A stretch of 64,000 bases of DNA, taken from positions 7,502,001-7,566,000 of the forward strand of contig BTRK01000001.1 in the NCBI GenBank assembly GCA_036245805.1. Reading direction: 5' to 3'. This DNA is from Pristionchus mayeri (lineage: Eukaryota > Nematoda > Chromadorea > Rhabditida > Neodiplogasteridae). The translations under genes were made by a program, and so were the position numbers. A model generated the notes under the pieces. It ran no database searches and was not told the origin of the DNA. It saw only the letters and a list, made by a program, of their open reading frames with translations. This document shows positions 1 through 11,144 of the stretch, one piece after another; within the stretch, counting starts at the first letter, position 1, and each line of letters begins with the position of its first letter.

Positions 1-820
1 ATCAATCGATTTTACGGGAATGCCAAATACTGAAATGCCACAAACTTGAAATTGGCACAGCCTATTTGATTGAATGGTACTCATTGCGTAATGATGATAG
101 CGCGACAACAACACTATTTTCATAAAGTATTTTGTATGGGCATTCTTATAGTAGACGTGCATCGGAACAGCCTTGAAACTGCCTGACCAGATAGGAAGGA
201 ATTCCATAGTTGTGAATTCTTGAATATTGCGGAATTTGTTTTTTGGAACTGCGCATTTCTGATGAACGAGCTAGTTGTCTTAAATTTATCAGAAGTGGGC
301 GCGCATATCATGTGGATGCTACCATTCAATAATTGTGGAGATTCACCATTCCATTCAAAAGCCACATTTATAAAGCAGACAAAATCGAAATTTGGTGGCC
401 GGTTTCGCTAATTTTGACAACGCCTGCTCTTCGAGAGAGTCTGAAATTCCGTTTTCAAGTGTTTATCGGAAACAATGAACCTTACTTAGTGACTTAAGAA
501 AAATATACCGCTTGTATCACATTCTTTTTGTTTAAGCGACGGCTTGAACACACCACTCAAAATCCGGTCAATTCGTAAATTTTTCGAAAAATATTTTTTA
601 CTGCAGAACGAAGTGGAATTGATGCACATAAAACAGTTAATTTATGTGCACCTATTGTCACTCAAATAATGCCAAAGTACTCCTAAACAGAAGTGAACCA
701 CAAGCGAGTAAACTATAGAAGTGTTGGAAAATTATGAATCAACCTGATACTATGTAGACTGGGCTTCGACATGCCCCAAATGAACCGTTCATATCATAGA
801 TGTACATTGGAGAATGACAT
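1..820. other. Left edge, no confident gene
   Basis: A reading frame of about 80 codons is open on the - strand from 365 to 120 and carries no motif I recognise. No good splice sites bound it. It may be part of a gene running in from the left edge or simple chance. The rest is AT-rich sequence without visible repeats. Confidence 0.3.
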
Positions 821-843
821 GTGAATATCATTTTTAAAAAAAT

Positions 844-1078
844 GATCTTCACATCAAAGGCCCATTACCCTGTGCAATTCATTTATATTCGGGAAGAGAT
901 CGATGTTAAAAAGGGGATCACAGAGAATAGGGAGATTGAGCGTCTTCACTCGTTCTTGGAAGAAAGAAGGGAGAGAAGGCACCGGGAGAAGACGAGTACA
1001 ATTGTTTCCATTCGGCACGACCAAGTGGTTCCTTTTGGATCTCCCGACACTGGGTCGGATGACTCAATTTTAAGATAA
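844..1078 (+). CDS. Possible last exon of an unidentified gene
   Basis: The frame is open from 821 to the stop TAA at 1076-1078. From about 890 it encodes a very charged, helix-like stretch rich in Arg and Glu (for example LHSFLEERRERRHREK) and ends in an acidic Ser/Asp tail. An AG at 853-854 could be the acceptor. The composition is unlike the surrounding AT-rich DNA, which favours real coding, but no domain is recognised and no upstream exon is visible. It could also be a chance open frame. Confidence 0.25.
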
Positions 1079-1888
1079 CAAAGTGATTTTACTCGAATTA
1101 TATTCTACGTAAATGTTCAATCCCTGCTCTTTTTAAACTTTATTCGTCTGTATAATTTGTTTTTATTGAATTATTTGAATCGGTGTGTGCCAATTTAAAA
1201 AAAAAAAAATTAAAGATATGTATGCGAATATCGTATTGAGTTAGCATTCACAACTTGGTGTTTCGTACCGAATTGAAAAGTAAGGCCGATGGTCAGGAGC
1301 GAGAAATAAAGGTCTAATAGTGTGAGGATTAATACACTGGTGGGCTCTCGATATGCTTGATGACAAGGTTTTCACGCATGTTCACTCTCATTTCGAGCTC
1401 CCCGACGGTTGTTGACGTTGGTTCCTCAGTTGAATTGCATTTGAAAACAACACGTTTGCCCAAGTGATGGAACATCTGAAAACATTATTCACTGCATTAT
1501 TCGGAATTCGAGTGGAGAGAATAATTGAATCATAATGGAAATATTAAAGATATGTATGCGAATATCGTATTGATCCACCTCGATTTTACCTTGATCAACT
1601 TCTCAGCATCACTCAATGAGAATTTGGTTGTACAGCGTATACCTTCGATGAAAATACTTTCACATTTGCGAGTGAGTATTTGTTGAATAATAGAGAGTTT
1701 GCCCTTATCCGATACTTTCCAATTTACAACACTGAATACCAATTTCTTCACGAAAGTAGCAACTTTCAGAAAAAAATTGGAATGTTTCTTAAAATAAACC
1801 ATGATAGCCAAATGGTGTTTGCTAATTAAATTACTTGGCTTGTCAGGTAGGTTATACGTATACAGTACGTGCTAATCGCCTTGGTCAT

Positions 1889-2320
1889 GTGCGTGCGCGG
1901 CGCTGCGCTGCGGAGCGCTTCTTGCGCGGATTGATTTTGCGGAAAGAATATTGTTTTTCACGATTCGAACCTATTATTTTCGAATTCTCCGTAAAATTTC
2001 GCATCGGAAGGACTATTCATTCATATTTTTAGAAAAGGAAATCAATATTTTGAATTCTGTAATGCTGCAACCTACCGTAATCCCAGTTTGCGATACTGTC
2101 GCTATCGTAAAGTGAGATTACGGTAGGTTGCAGAAATTCCGCATTCAAAATATTGATTTATAAATATAAATATATCTTTAAAAATATGAATGAATACTCC
2201 TTCCGATGGGAAATTTTACGGAGAATTCGAAAATAATAGGTTCGAATCGTGAAAAATAATATTCATCCCGCAAAATCAATCCGCGTAAGCCGCGCGCCGC
2301 CGCGCAGCGCGGCGCACGCA
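1889..2320. repeat. Palindromic element (foldback)
   Basis: The arms pair around a centre near 2100. The block GCAACCTACCGTAATC at about 2068 recurs inverted near 2125, and the left arm with ATTGATTTTGCGG near 1930 is mirrored near 2270. Both ends are unusually GC-rich (GCGCGGCGCACGC near 2305) for this AT-rich region. It lies in an intron of the broken F-box-like gene. Foldback DNA transposon remains are the simplest reading. Confidence 0.7.
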
Positions 2321-2334
2321 CATTGAGCATAAGT

Positions 2335-3352
2335 CACTGGGCACTTTTGGAATGGGTTTGAATTTTGTAACCAGGAAAATTTCAATTCCGCAACTAGGAT
2401 GTTATACACCAAATTCATCGGAGATTTTTCTTTTTGATATTGGGGTATGACGAAAGCGCACAGTCGTTGTGTAGTGATGACGCAACTAAAATGCACTTTT
2501 TCAAAACGGCATTATTCTTACATGGATTTTTTCCAGTTCGCCAAACTTTCTGATTGTGGAGTCATGCCCGAGGCCCACCCAGAAAGACAATTTGAAGGTG
2601 CTGCGCGACCGCATATTTGCTGCAGCCTTGCTGCAAAATCGAGGGCAAAAATTCAGATCTTGGCTCCTAGTCAAGCTAGAGACTGGATCAAGGCACCAAA
2701 ATAATCGCCATCATGAGTCCAGATGATCATGAGAATATGAAAACAATTTCTCGAAAAAAAAAATCAGTTTTTGAATGACCATTTTTTGGACATTCATATC
2801 TGCATGGGATATTTATGTAAAAATCTGGTTTTTGCATAGGAACGTTCAAAATGCATTGACGATCTGATTTCGAACTTTTTAGAGCGATTGGATACCTTTC
2901 CTGCCCGCTGCGATCGTTTTGGGGAGGGATACTAGGGCCGGGAAACACCTTGTTTACGACTGTACTATCTCGCTCATAGGGGTAAACAGGGTGCTTCTCG
3001 ACACCAGTATACCTCCGAAAAACGAACGCCGCGGGCAGGAAAGGTATCAAATCGCTCTAAAAAGGTGGGAATCAAATCATCAATACATTTTGAACATTCC
3101 TATGCAAAACCCAGTTTTTTACCTACATTTCCCATGTAGTTATGAATGTCCAAAAAAAGGTCATTAAAAAAGTGATTTTTTCATGCCCTGGAGGCAAATT
3201 TTGAGAAATTGTTGTTATATTCTCAGGATCATCTGGACTCATGATGGCGATCATTTTGATGCCTTGAACCAGTCTCTAGCTTGACTAGGAGCCAATATTT
3301 TCCTGGTTAAAAAATCCAAACCCATTCGAAAAGTGCCCGGTGACTTATGCTC
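2335..3352. repeat. 1.0 kb palindromic element
   Basis: The outer arms mirror each other: GTCACTGGGCACTTTT at about 2331 against AAAAGTGCCCGGTGAC near 3336. An inner block with CTCCTAGTCAAGCTAGAGAC near 2665 is mirrored near 3280, and both arms carry the inverted block around ATGAGTCCAGATGATC. The centre is near 2960. Short open frames on both strands are mirror shadows of the arms and not genes. It is probably a non-autonomous foldback element next to, but distinct from, the palindrome at 1889-2320. Confidence 0.75.
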
Positions 3353-5003
3353 GCGACTGTATGTCGAAAAACTTACAAGCCTATGCAATCATCATTCTTC
3401 AATGAAATTAACAATTCAGTGATTATATTTCCCGTGAGCAGTTCTAAGAACGCGTTAACTATCGCCGAATTTGCGCTGAAGCATACACATTCGACCTCAA
3501 TCTTTTGAAACATAGGCTTCAAATAACTGAGTGCCTTATCAATTTCTTTGATATTAAGGTTGATCTGGATTGCCTTAAATGCAGTTATTATTTAACCACA
3601 ATCTGTAAAATTGTCGCGAACCGGAGACCAGGAGTATTGGGAAACTTTGCCGATTCCGTTCTTCTCGAAAGCAGCGGCGATTAACTGATGTTTTGTTGAG
3701 CTCGTGCATGGGAAAAATCTAATACGAAACATGTTGTATCAGGCTCCTTAAGCTGAAAATACAATTGTGATCGCATAATATACCTTTTTCTAATTTGAAA
3801 AAATATGTATATTGATGTGTTTTTTTATATCACGCTATTTCGGCGGGCTATTTATTTACAACGATTAATAAACAGTTACGAGTAGTTTTGATATAAGAAC
3901 TCACATGTGAAATAATGTGAATTTTTATAATTTTAGATAATCGCATTTCCACAGAAGTGTTGATGTCCTTGAAATTGCAGATGGAACTCGTGAAGGTTTG
4001 AAATTAGAAGAGAACCTGAAGAAATGTAATGACACTACACTGTGAAAATATTTTTCAGAATATGTTAACGGCAATTTTGTTTTTAAACAACAACAAACAT
4101 CAGCGTTACAACAGTGTTAAAACAGCAGCGTAAAATTGAGAGTATTTGTCAAACGAACTGCTTTGCCTCTTTGAATGTTCATTGGGGCGGGTGAGACGCG
4201 AGAATAACGCACATCAATTGATCGAAGACTCTGAGTGGTCAGGAGAAGAAGTGAGAAAAAGGAGGTGCGAAAAAATGCATCCGTTGGCTGATGCCCGCGC
4301 ATTTGTTGGCATAATGCACAATAATTTACAGTAAGATAGGAATTCGCTATAGAATCCATCACGCTCCGGCGATAGGAATCAAGTCTTTATATCTGGAAAA
4401 GCTTTTCTGAGTTCTTCAAATTATGCTATCTCAGTCATTTGAAGTATACTTCTCAGAATCGCTCACCATTCCGAAAATACTCGGAAAACTGTCAAGATTT
4501 TCGAAAATGAGCACTTCACACCCCTCCTCTCTAGCATCACAGCAGAGTGAATACATGAATGTCGAATCATATTTTTTAAACCTAGAATCATGATGATATC
4601 GTTACAATTTAATAAATGAATTGAATCACGAATTTTATTTTCAGTTTTAAAAAAATCGCGGAAGGCTCAAGTAGGCAGCAAGCAGTTAGCCTCAACACAA
4701 ATTATCGGATGGTATTAATCTAAATGCTTGCATTTGAAGTGGTAAAGTATTCGGTCATATTACAATCATTCGTTCAAATCTCATGAGATACAATACTACT
4801 CGAAATTCCGTATCCATCGTCACCGTTTCTTCTGCCGTCTGTCTATTTCCCGGTTATTTTTCTCCCTCGCTTCTATGATCACGTAATCGAATGATTGTTT
4901 TAAAAAAACAGTGAAACCATTAAAATCGATGTGTTTATTCGCTAGAATATATGTCGCCAGCGAACAATCAAACACATGATGGACTCTAGGCATCTGTACG
5001 GAC

Positions 5004-5123
5004 TGGGGGAAAAGTTTTGTATGATTTTCAGATGTGTTTCACGTGCACTATACATATGACCTATATAATGCACATGAAGCATATGTGAAAATGATACAAA
5101 AAATTTCCAATAAGAGAACCCTA
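5004..5123. mobile_element. hAT-like MITE, family D copy 1
   Basis: A 120-bp palindromic element around CGTGCACTATACATATGA, ending in CCAATAAGAGAACCCTA. It is flanked on both sides by GTACGGAC (4996-5003 and 5124-5131), an exact 8-bp target duplication. The left end has decayed to TGGGGGAAAAG. Related copies are at 48647-48777 and 57990-58119. An 8-bp duplication and a TAGGG-type end are typical of hAT elements. Confidence 0.85.
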
Positions 5124-5147
5124 GTACGGACTAGGTGGACAGTTCTA

Positions 5148-7110
5148 AAGGGTGCGCCAAAATTACGTGGACTGTTTTCATCATTCTGTAGCCCCGCCTC
5201 CCAATCGAAATGCTTGACCCCTATAGCTAGGGACCACAACGTGGATTGCCCAATTGACGCAGTTAACGGCAAACATTGCGCAAAATGTCCGTGAGGAACC
5301 TATTAAGATGATACTTTTGGCCGTTTGCCGATATGTCAACTCTAACTCATGCTATAGCTCGAACAGTGTTCTCGAGTAGTTCAACTGGTGACCGTCTAAA
5401 GGTGCATGTGGGCGGAGCCTATTCCGATGCCTAGTAATCAAGTATCGTCAGAGGAACGACTCTAGCACCTGTCCGTTTGGTGTAGTGGTGAAGCTCATTG
5501 GCCTTGTGTCTCGGGACCGTGTGTTCGTTCCCCCTTTCGTGCTTTGCAGATAGCAGAGATAAACAGCGGAAGTCGTATTCCAATAAATACGCGTACTGTC
5601 CGATAGTTATTTGCAAACGACAATTCGAACTTAAATCTATTTTATATTTTATTTGTACTGAAGTGGTGATAAAAATCAGGGGAACCTATTCATCGGAAGT
5701 ACAAAAATTGGAGAATGCATGACGTTCCAATCGATTTTTTGTATATTAAAACAAAACAGATCATGATCGCCATTTCGCAGATTGTAAAGACTGATGATAC
5801 CTGCAGAAAAATGGCTTGCACTAAGAATTTGGTTACGAATTCGCTTTGTCGTTTGGAGTGCCAGATTTTGGGGCACTCTTTCTCCCTCAAAGTGGGCGGA
5901 GCTTGCGGTCTCTACCTATACCACTATCATGACGAGTGACCATTGGTCTCTCATTATTCAACGTCTCATCTCAGTTAGTCATGTTGTCTAGTAATGGCGA
6001 TGTCTAGTCGTCTCCGACTCTCACTCTCTACATGTACAAGGACGACATGATATCTCTCACCTACTCGGCGTTCACTAGTCGACTGCATCCGCAACCGGTA
6101 TTACCTGCCACTAGCTTGATACTTACAACGGCTGTCCGGACAGAGAGAAATTGGTGTATGTTTCCACCACCAGGACCCGAGAGCACATCCGAAACAGGGT
6201 CCTTATAAACCGCACGCAAGAGATCAAGATCTTCGATATCTCGAGCATATTGGGTTGTAATCTTCTCAAGTCCGAACTGGTTATTGACCTTCATAAGTAC
6301 AATAATTAGCACGGGCTAGATGAGCTTCAGCTCCAGCTCCGCTGAGAACGGTACATTAAACTATCGTTGCATTGTGGTAGGTCCGCGCACTTTCGTACCT
6401 TATTCAGCGATGCAAATACCTTTAACGTCGAAGGAAAGCTGAATATCCAAAACAGCTTAATATATTCGTCTCATACTGAAGAATCCTAAAATAGTTGTGG
6501 AGTCACTGGTTATACCAGCCATCCCCTCTACATCAGAGATTAGTATGCATTTTGCTTAACATGCAAGTTCCCTCTAGTTTTCGTCCCTCCCGTCTTCAAG
6601 ATCAATAAGCAGTATTAAATAAAGCATATCCTCGAAGACGGGTGTCCACCCTGGGCTCATTCCCACTTCGGTCAGGAATACTGGGCCTTAAAGCAAGATT
6701 CTCCTCCATTCACAAGACAAATTCATTGCCAGACACCCATCAAGCCGACTAAATCACTCCGATTGATTGGCCCCCGAAATCTCCCGCACTCAACCCTTCG
6801 ACGTCAGTGTTTTGGGTTGTTGTAGGCCAAGATGTCCTCTACAAATAAGTCCACACTGATCTCCCTCAATGCTGCCCTTCTCAAAGCAATGGACGAAATC
6901 GATGAAAATTTCATGCGGGAATTGTCAGTTGGATATGTGTAGACACTCAAGCCCTGTGCGAAATCAAAATAAGGCCCCATCAAAATTAGTTGGCAGGTTA
7001 CTATTGCCTATATGCATGATTAGCTATTCCTTCAACCGGGTGCCTCAAGTTCCATTCTAAAGGCATGAATCATATGAAAACAACGGTCCACGTAATTTTG
7101 GCGCACCCTG
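5148..7110 (+). mobile_element. Decayed mariner-family transposon
   Basis: The ends are inverted repeats (AGGGTGCGCCAAAATTACGT at 5149 and its complement ending at 7109), flanked by TA at 5146-5147 and 7111-7112. The + strand between about 6400 and 7000 carries transposase remnants in shifting frames: FSDANTFNVEGKLN, then an HILEDGCPPWAHSHFGQEYW block, then QDSPPFTRQIH, DWPPKSPALNP and LLKAMDEIDENFMR. These follow the order of mariner DD(34)D catalytic landmarks. Several stops and frameshifts show the copy is dead. A tRNA-like stretch is embedded at 5471-5540. The whole element sits 24 bp from MITE copy D1. Confidence 0.9.
5471..5540 (+). repeat. tRNA-like (SINE or pseudo-tRNA) sequence
   Basis: GTCCGTTTGGTGTAGTGGTG resembles the 5' end and A box of a tRNA, and GTGTTCGTTCCCCC lies at the B-box position. 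The expected arm pairing is incomplete, so it is not a working tRNA. It lies inside the dead mariner element, so it may be a SINE fragment inserted there. Confidence 0.35.
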
Positions 7111-8299
7111 TAGGATATGGAGAGGAGGGGGTACTAACTAATGCATGCAGTTAATATCTTCGGGAGTGCAAGCTGCCCGTTTGAGGCGGTCCAGGAAGGG
7201 ATTCGGGTCGAACTGAGCTGCTGACTGACGGCCGGTGGCAGAACCACCCGACGGATCTCTGAAAAAATTATTTTCCTAAAAGAGTAAAGGTACATCCCGT
7301 CTTCGAGACCAGCTCGCGGGAGAACATTGCTAGGCCAGCGTCAAATTTAGTAAGTTGCTAAACAATGTATTTCAGATAACAAATGTATTTACTAAAATGG
7401 CATGTGTTCGGAGCCAGGGTGATCTATGGTCAACGGAGATCCGCCACGATCTTTTCTACAATTGACCCGAGAAAATAATGAAGATTCCATCTATCGTCCT
7501 AACGACGCTCTGCGACCGAAAATCCCAACCAAATCCCTACTGAAGTTTCCCTCCTACGGGCCCAGTTTCTCTCCTACTTGCGGTAGGATAAATTTTTACT
7601 AAAATGTGAACGAACTGAGCGAAGGCGGCAATGAGAAGAAGAAGAGTGACGAGGAGGAATCGAAGCATGATCGGATGCGTTTCCATCTCATCCTCACTAT
7701 TTTACACCTCCTAGGTGATCGAAAACATAATGGAAAACACTGATAGAATGCAAGGATGTTTGCCACGACTGCATAATTTCGTCTACAAGAACTTGATAGA
7801 TAGGAAGAGGATCATGTACAAATAAATGTCTAGACAGATAAACAGTAAAAGTGATCAAACGATGGAGGGAACATAAGGAAGTAACATCGCATTTCGGCGC
7901 TCTAGATGAAAACAACTTGACAACATCTAATTCGTCTTCTGGAGAGTTCGTAGTTGATAGATGAATTGACACGAACTAACACATTGATGTGTCTTTAATA
8001 TTATTCATTGATAAAGTATGACAGCGGTAAAGTTACTAATAGAACAGGTGCGTTTATAGATGGTGTTTTTTTCCAATTGCACGCTACGGCTCTGAAATAC
8101 GGATGACTCATGCAATTTTGTAAAGTCCAAAGAATCCGTATTTTTATCGAAATGCTACTGCTGAGATCAAAAAGAGAAAAAATAACGACAGCGGAGAATG
8201 AAAGAATGAGCACAAGAAATGAAGAGCAAATTTGCTTGTTGAAAGCTCACCTCCTTTTCACATCTTCTCATGCTTCTGCTAGTCTCGTCCAATAAAAGG
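7111..8299. other. Intergenic stretch, no confident gene
   Basis: A - strand frame is open at 7972-7697 (91 codons) and another at 8213-8001 (70 codons); neither shows a motif or good splice sites. Around 7280-7345 there is a short repeat (CCCGTCTTCGAGACCAGCTCGCGGGAG) whose relatives occur near 13450 and 48870. Confidence 0.4.
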
Positions 8300-8520
8300 T
8301 TTGAACATTTATTTAATTATTGTCAAATTGAACAGGAGAATAGATAATAGTAAAGTAACGGTAAAGTACAGATGCGGTTTTCTAACCAAATATAATATTC
8401 AGCTCAGTACCCCCCATCGTGGAAATCGTCGCCTTAAAATTAGAATCTCCGGCGTAAAATTCGAGGAAATGAAGACCTGCAAATACCTGAAAACAATACA
8501 TATTGCATATTTGAAGTAAT
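8300..8520. repeat. Tail of the duplicated unit (left copy)
   Basis: The sequence TTGAACATTTATTTAATTATTG and the following 200 bases match 14785-15000, which lies downstream of the second F-box-like copy. This marks the downstream end of the large tandem duplication on the - strand. Similarity stops near 8300 and 14785. Confidence 0.75.
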
Positions 8521-8550
8521 AATCGCCTTATTAGTTTTTCAAAAAAAGTA

Positions 8551-11115
8551 AAGGTCCTCTCCAGGGAACGAAAATTTCATATTCGCTCTAAGGGACTGAT
8601 CCACAATTATCTAGCGCGCAATTTCAAAAATTGTACAGTATCATACAGTATATGGAGTACCAGGGGGTGTTGCACAAGGCATGTATTTTACGGCCATGGT
8701 CGATAATTGTGTCATGGTAGGTCAAGACTAAGTACCAAACCCAATCGATCGTACAGTACTTCCAGATACCGTATACCGCTACCGTAACCCTGATTATTGA
8801 GAACTGACATTATTTTCAAAAAGTCAAGATACCGTACCCAATCGATCCTACAGTTCTCATACAGTATACCCAGTGTACAGCACCCCTTGCTACCGTAATC
8901 CACAACACTGCGGTCAATCACTGCGGTCATAAACTGACTTTTTCCAAAACGTTTTCTGTTGAGTTGATTCTTGTTCTATACCGTACTCAATCGATCGTAC
9001 AGTAAACCCAAATACCGTATACCGCTACCGTAACCCAAATTATCGCGAACTGACTTTATTTTTAAAAAGTCCTGGGACCGTGCTCAATCGATTTTATAGT
9101 ATGCAAGTAACTGCCGTAACCCAGTTCATTGGGTCAGATCCAGTTCCTTGGGTCAAACGTTTTTCAAAAACTTTCAAAGATTTTTCTAAAAATCCAAAAT
9201 TGCTTGTAAACTGACTATACAACAATTACATATACTTTATGATACTTAAACATAATTTTAATATCGATTTAGGATTTTTAGAAAAATGTTTGACTCAAGG
9301 AACTGGATCTGACCTAGGGAGCACCATCTGCAAATTAAAAAGCTTAAAACCGGGAAAAGGTTGTGCAGCGACCGCTATTTCCTAATGACCCGGCAATTCA
9401 AATCACCACAGAAAATGTGTTTTTAAATCTTTTATCGAATTCTAGAAGGTGCAGCTCTCCAATTTTAAGGGAATCATAATATCTGCAAACAGTGACACTT
9501 CGTTTAAAAAAATGAAAAAAAATCACTTCGACACAACTATTTAAATTGAGGTCTAAAATGACAAGATTTAGCTTTTAATTGTTTAGCAAAGGCTTCAAGA
9601 GGTGCAGCTCTTCAATTTGTCTGCGTGAATGTTAAGGAGACGCGAATGGTGCATTGGACGAAAAAAGAGCGAATTTCACTTCGACACACCTTGTCAAATC
9701 TTATGATGAAGTTTCCGACAACTGCATGAATCGGAAGCTTTGTCATGCATATTTATTTATTTTTGATATTGCTGGTAGTATAAATAATCGTGTAGAGATT
9801 ATTCAGGTTGTATAGGTCGTGATAAGCTGTCTAATTCAAGCTGTATAACAATTTTTTACATTGCTACAGTATACCATTAGTGTTTATACTTGATTGCAAT
9901 CGTCACAATGATAGAAATGTGTCTAACTAGATCAATTATTGTGAAGGTATAAGTGATATTTAAACGTAGATAAAGAAAAAATAAATAAAAATGATTTGAA
10001 ATTTTGCACACTTGACTCATTGAATTGATATGACCCAGCGAACCACTGGAGAGCTTGCACTACACCACGATGGGCGGGGCTTAGAGAAATAGGCTGATGC
10101 TCGTTAAAAATGGAATTTAATGCAATTCTAGTGACGCTATCCTTTTTCCGCATCGTCGATAACCCCGTCCCATATAATAACAGAATTTTAGATAAATTTT
10201 GAAATTTTGAGTGGAGGACCCTAGATCTGACCCAAGGAACTGGGTTACGGTAGTTACTGTTATACTGTAGAATCGATTGAGCACGGTACCAGGACTTTTT
10301 AAAAATAAAATCAGTTCGCGATAATCTGGGTTACGGTAGCGATATACGGTATCTGGGGTTGCTGTACGATCGATTGGGTACGGTATCGAGCAAGAATCAA
10401 CTCCATGGAAAACGTTTTGGAAATAAAGGCAGTTTACGATTGACAGCAGTGGTACTGTACAATGGGCTACGGTATGGGTACAGTATGATTGGGTACGGTA
10501 TCTTGACTTTTTGAAAATAAAGTCAGTTCTCAATGATCAGGGTTACGGTAGCGGTATACGGTATCTGGAAGTACTGTACGATCGATTGGGTAGGGTACTT
10601 AGTCTTGACCTACCATGACACAATTATCGACCATGGCCGTAAAATACATGCCTTGTGCAGCACCCCCTCACAGCATTCTGATTCTGACAGAAAAGGGAGC
10701 CGAGTCGAACTGCAATCAGTGTACTTGAAATCCTTCTGAAACATAAAATCTACCTCCGTGAATCGCCCTCTCGGTGAACGAAACTGACCAGGCTGATTTG
10801 GGTTTCATTCCAGCTATGAGACGCAAAAGTACTCAGAGTAATCAAATTGGGGGCATTGTTTTATGTTTCAGAGGATTCTCAAATATCGAAGAGCTTTCAA
10901 ACAGCCTATTTGCAGTTTGGGTATTCGCGGGAAAATTCAAAATATTATTCCCTTTGTCTACCCTTATCCGGAGAGAACAATGGGGGGTCAGAACGCTGTG
11001 CCCTGGTACTCCATATACTGTATGATACTGTACAATTTTTGAAATTGCGCGCTAGATAATTGTGGATCAGTCCCTTAGAGCGAATATGAAATTTTCGCTC
11101 CCTGGAGAGGACCTT
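8551..11115. mobile_element. 2.6 kb foldback element
   Basis: The ends are inverted copies (AAGGTCCTCTCCAGGGA at 8551; complement ending at 11115) and the arms pair for several hundred bases inward. They carry repeats of CTACCGTAACC and CAATCGATCGTACAGTA. The right arm has about 320 extra bases (10672-10985) absent from the left arm. The core holds a further small palindrome (9131-9310). The paralogous site near 15020-15060 lacks the element, so it inserted after the segment duplicated. No transposase is visible; the open frames here are shadows of the arms. Confidence 0.85.
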
Positions 11116-11144
11116 TAAACACTTTTTTGTGTTTCTTCTTCTCC

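Larger units (their letters stand above)
1329..4581 (-). pseudogene. F-box-like family gene, probably broken
   Basis: Several exon-like blocks lie in order on the - strand. Block 4581-4467 is open for 38 codons from a CTAG acceptor to a GTGAGC donor. Block 3752-3615 starts after TTTTCAG but needs a frame change near 3685. Block 3604-3377 is open for about 75 codons (PMFQKIEVECVCFSANS) to a GTAAGT donor. Block 1790-1590 includes RKCESIFIEGIRCTTKFSLS and ends at a GTAAAA donor in phase 0; it joins 1475-1329, which begins after TTTTCAG and ends at TAA. The pattern resembles the variable C-terminal region of nematode F-box/FTH-type proteins, substrate adaptors for SCF ubiquitin ligases. That match is by pattern, not alignment. 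I do not see the F-box exon itself. The frame change and two palindromes filling the 3376-1813 interval suggest a decaying gene. Confidence 0.4.

Noticed and set aside
10117..10533. 138-codon - strand open frame
   Set aside because: Lies in the arm of the 2.6 kb foldback element and translates its inverted repeats.
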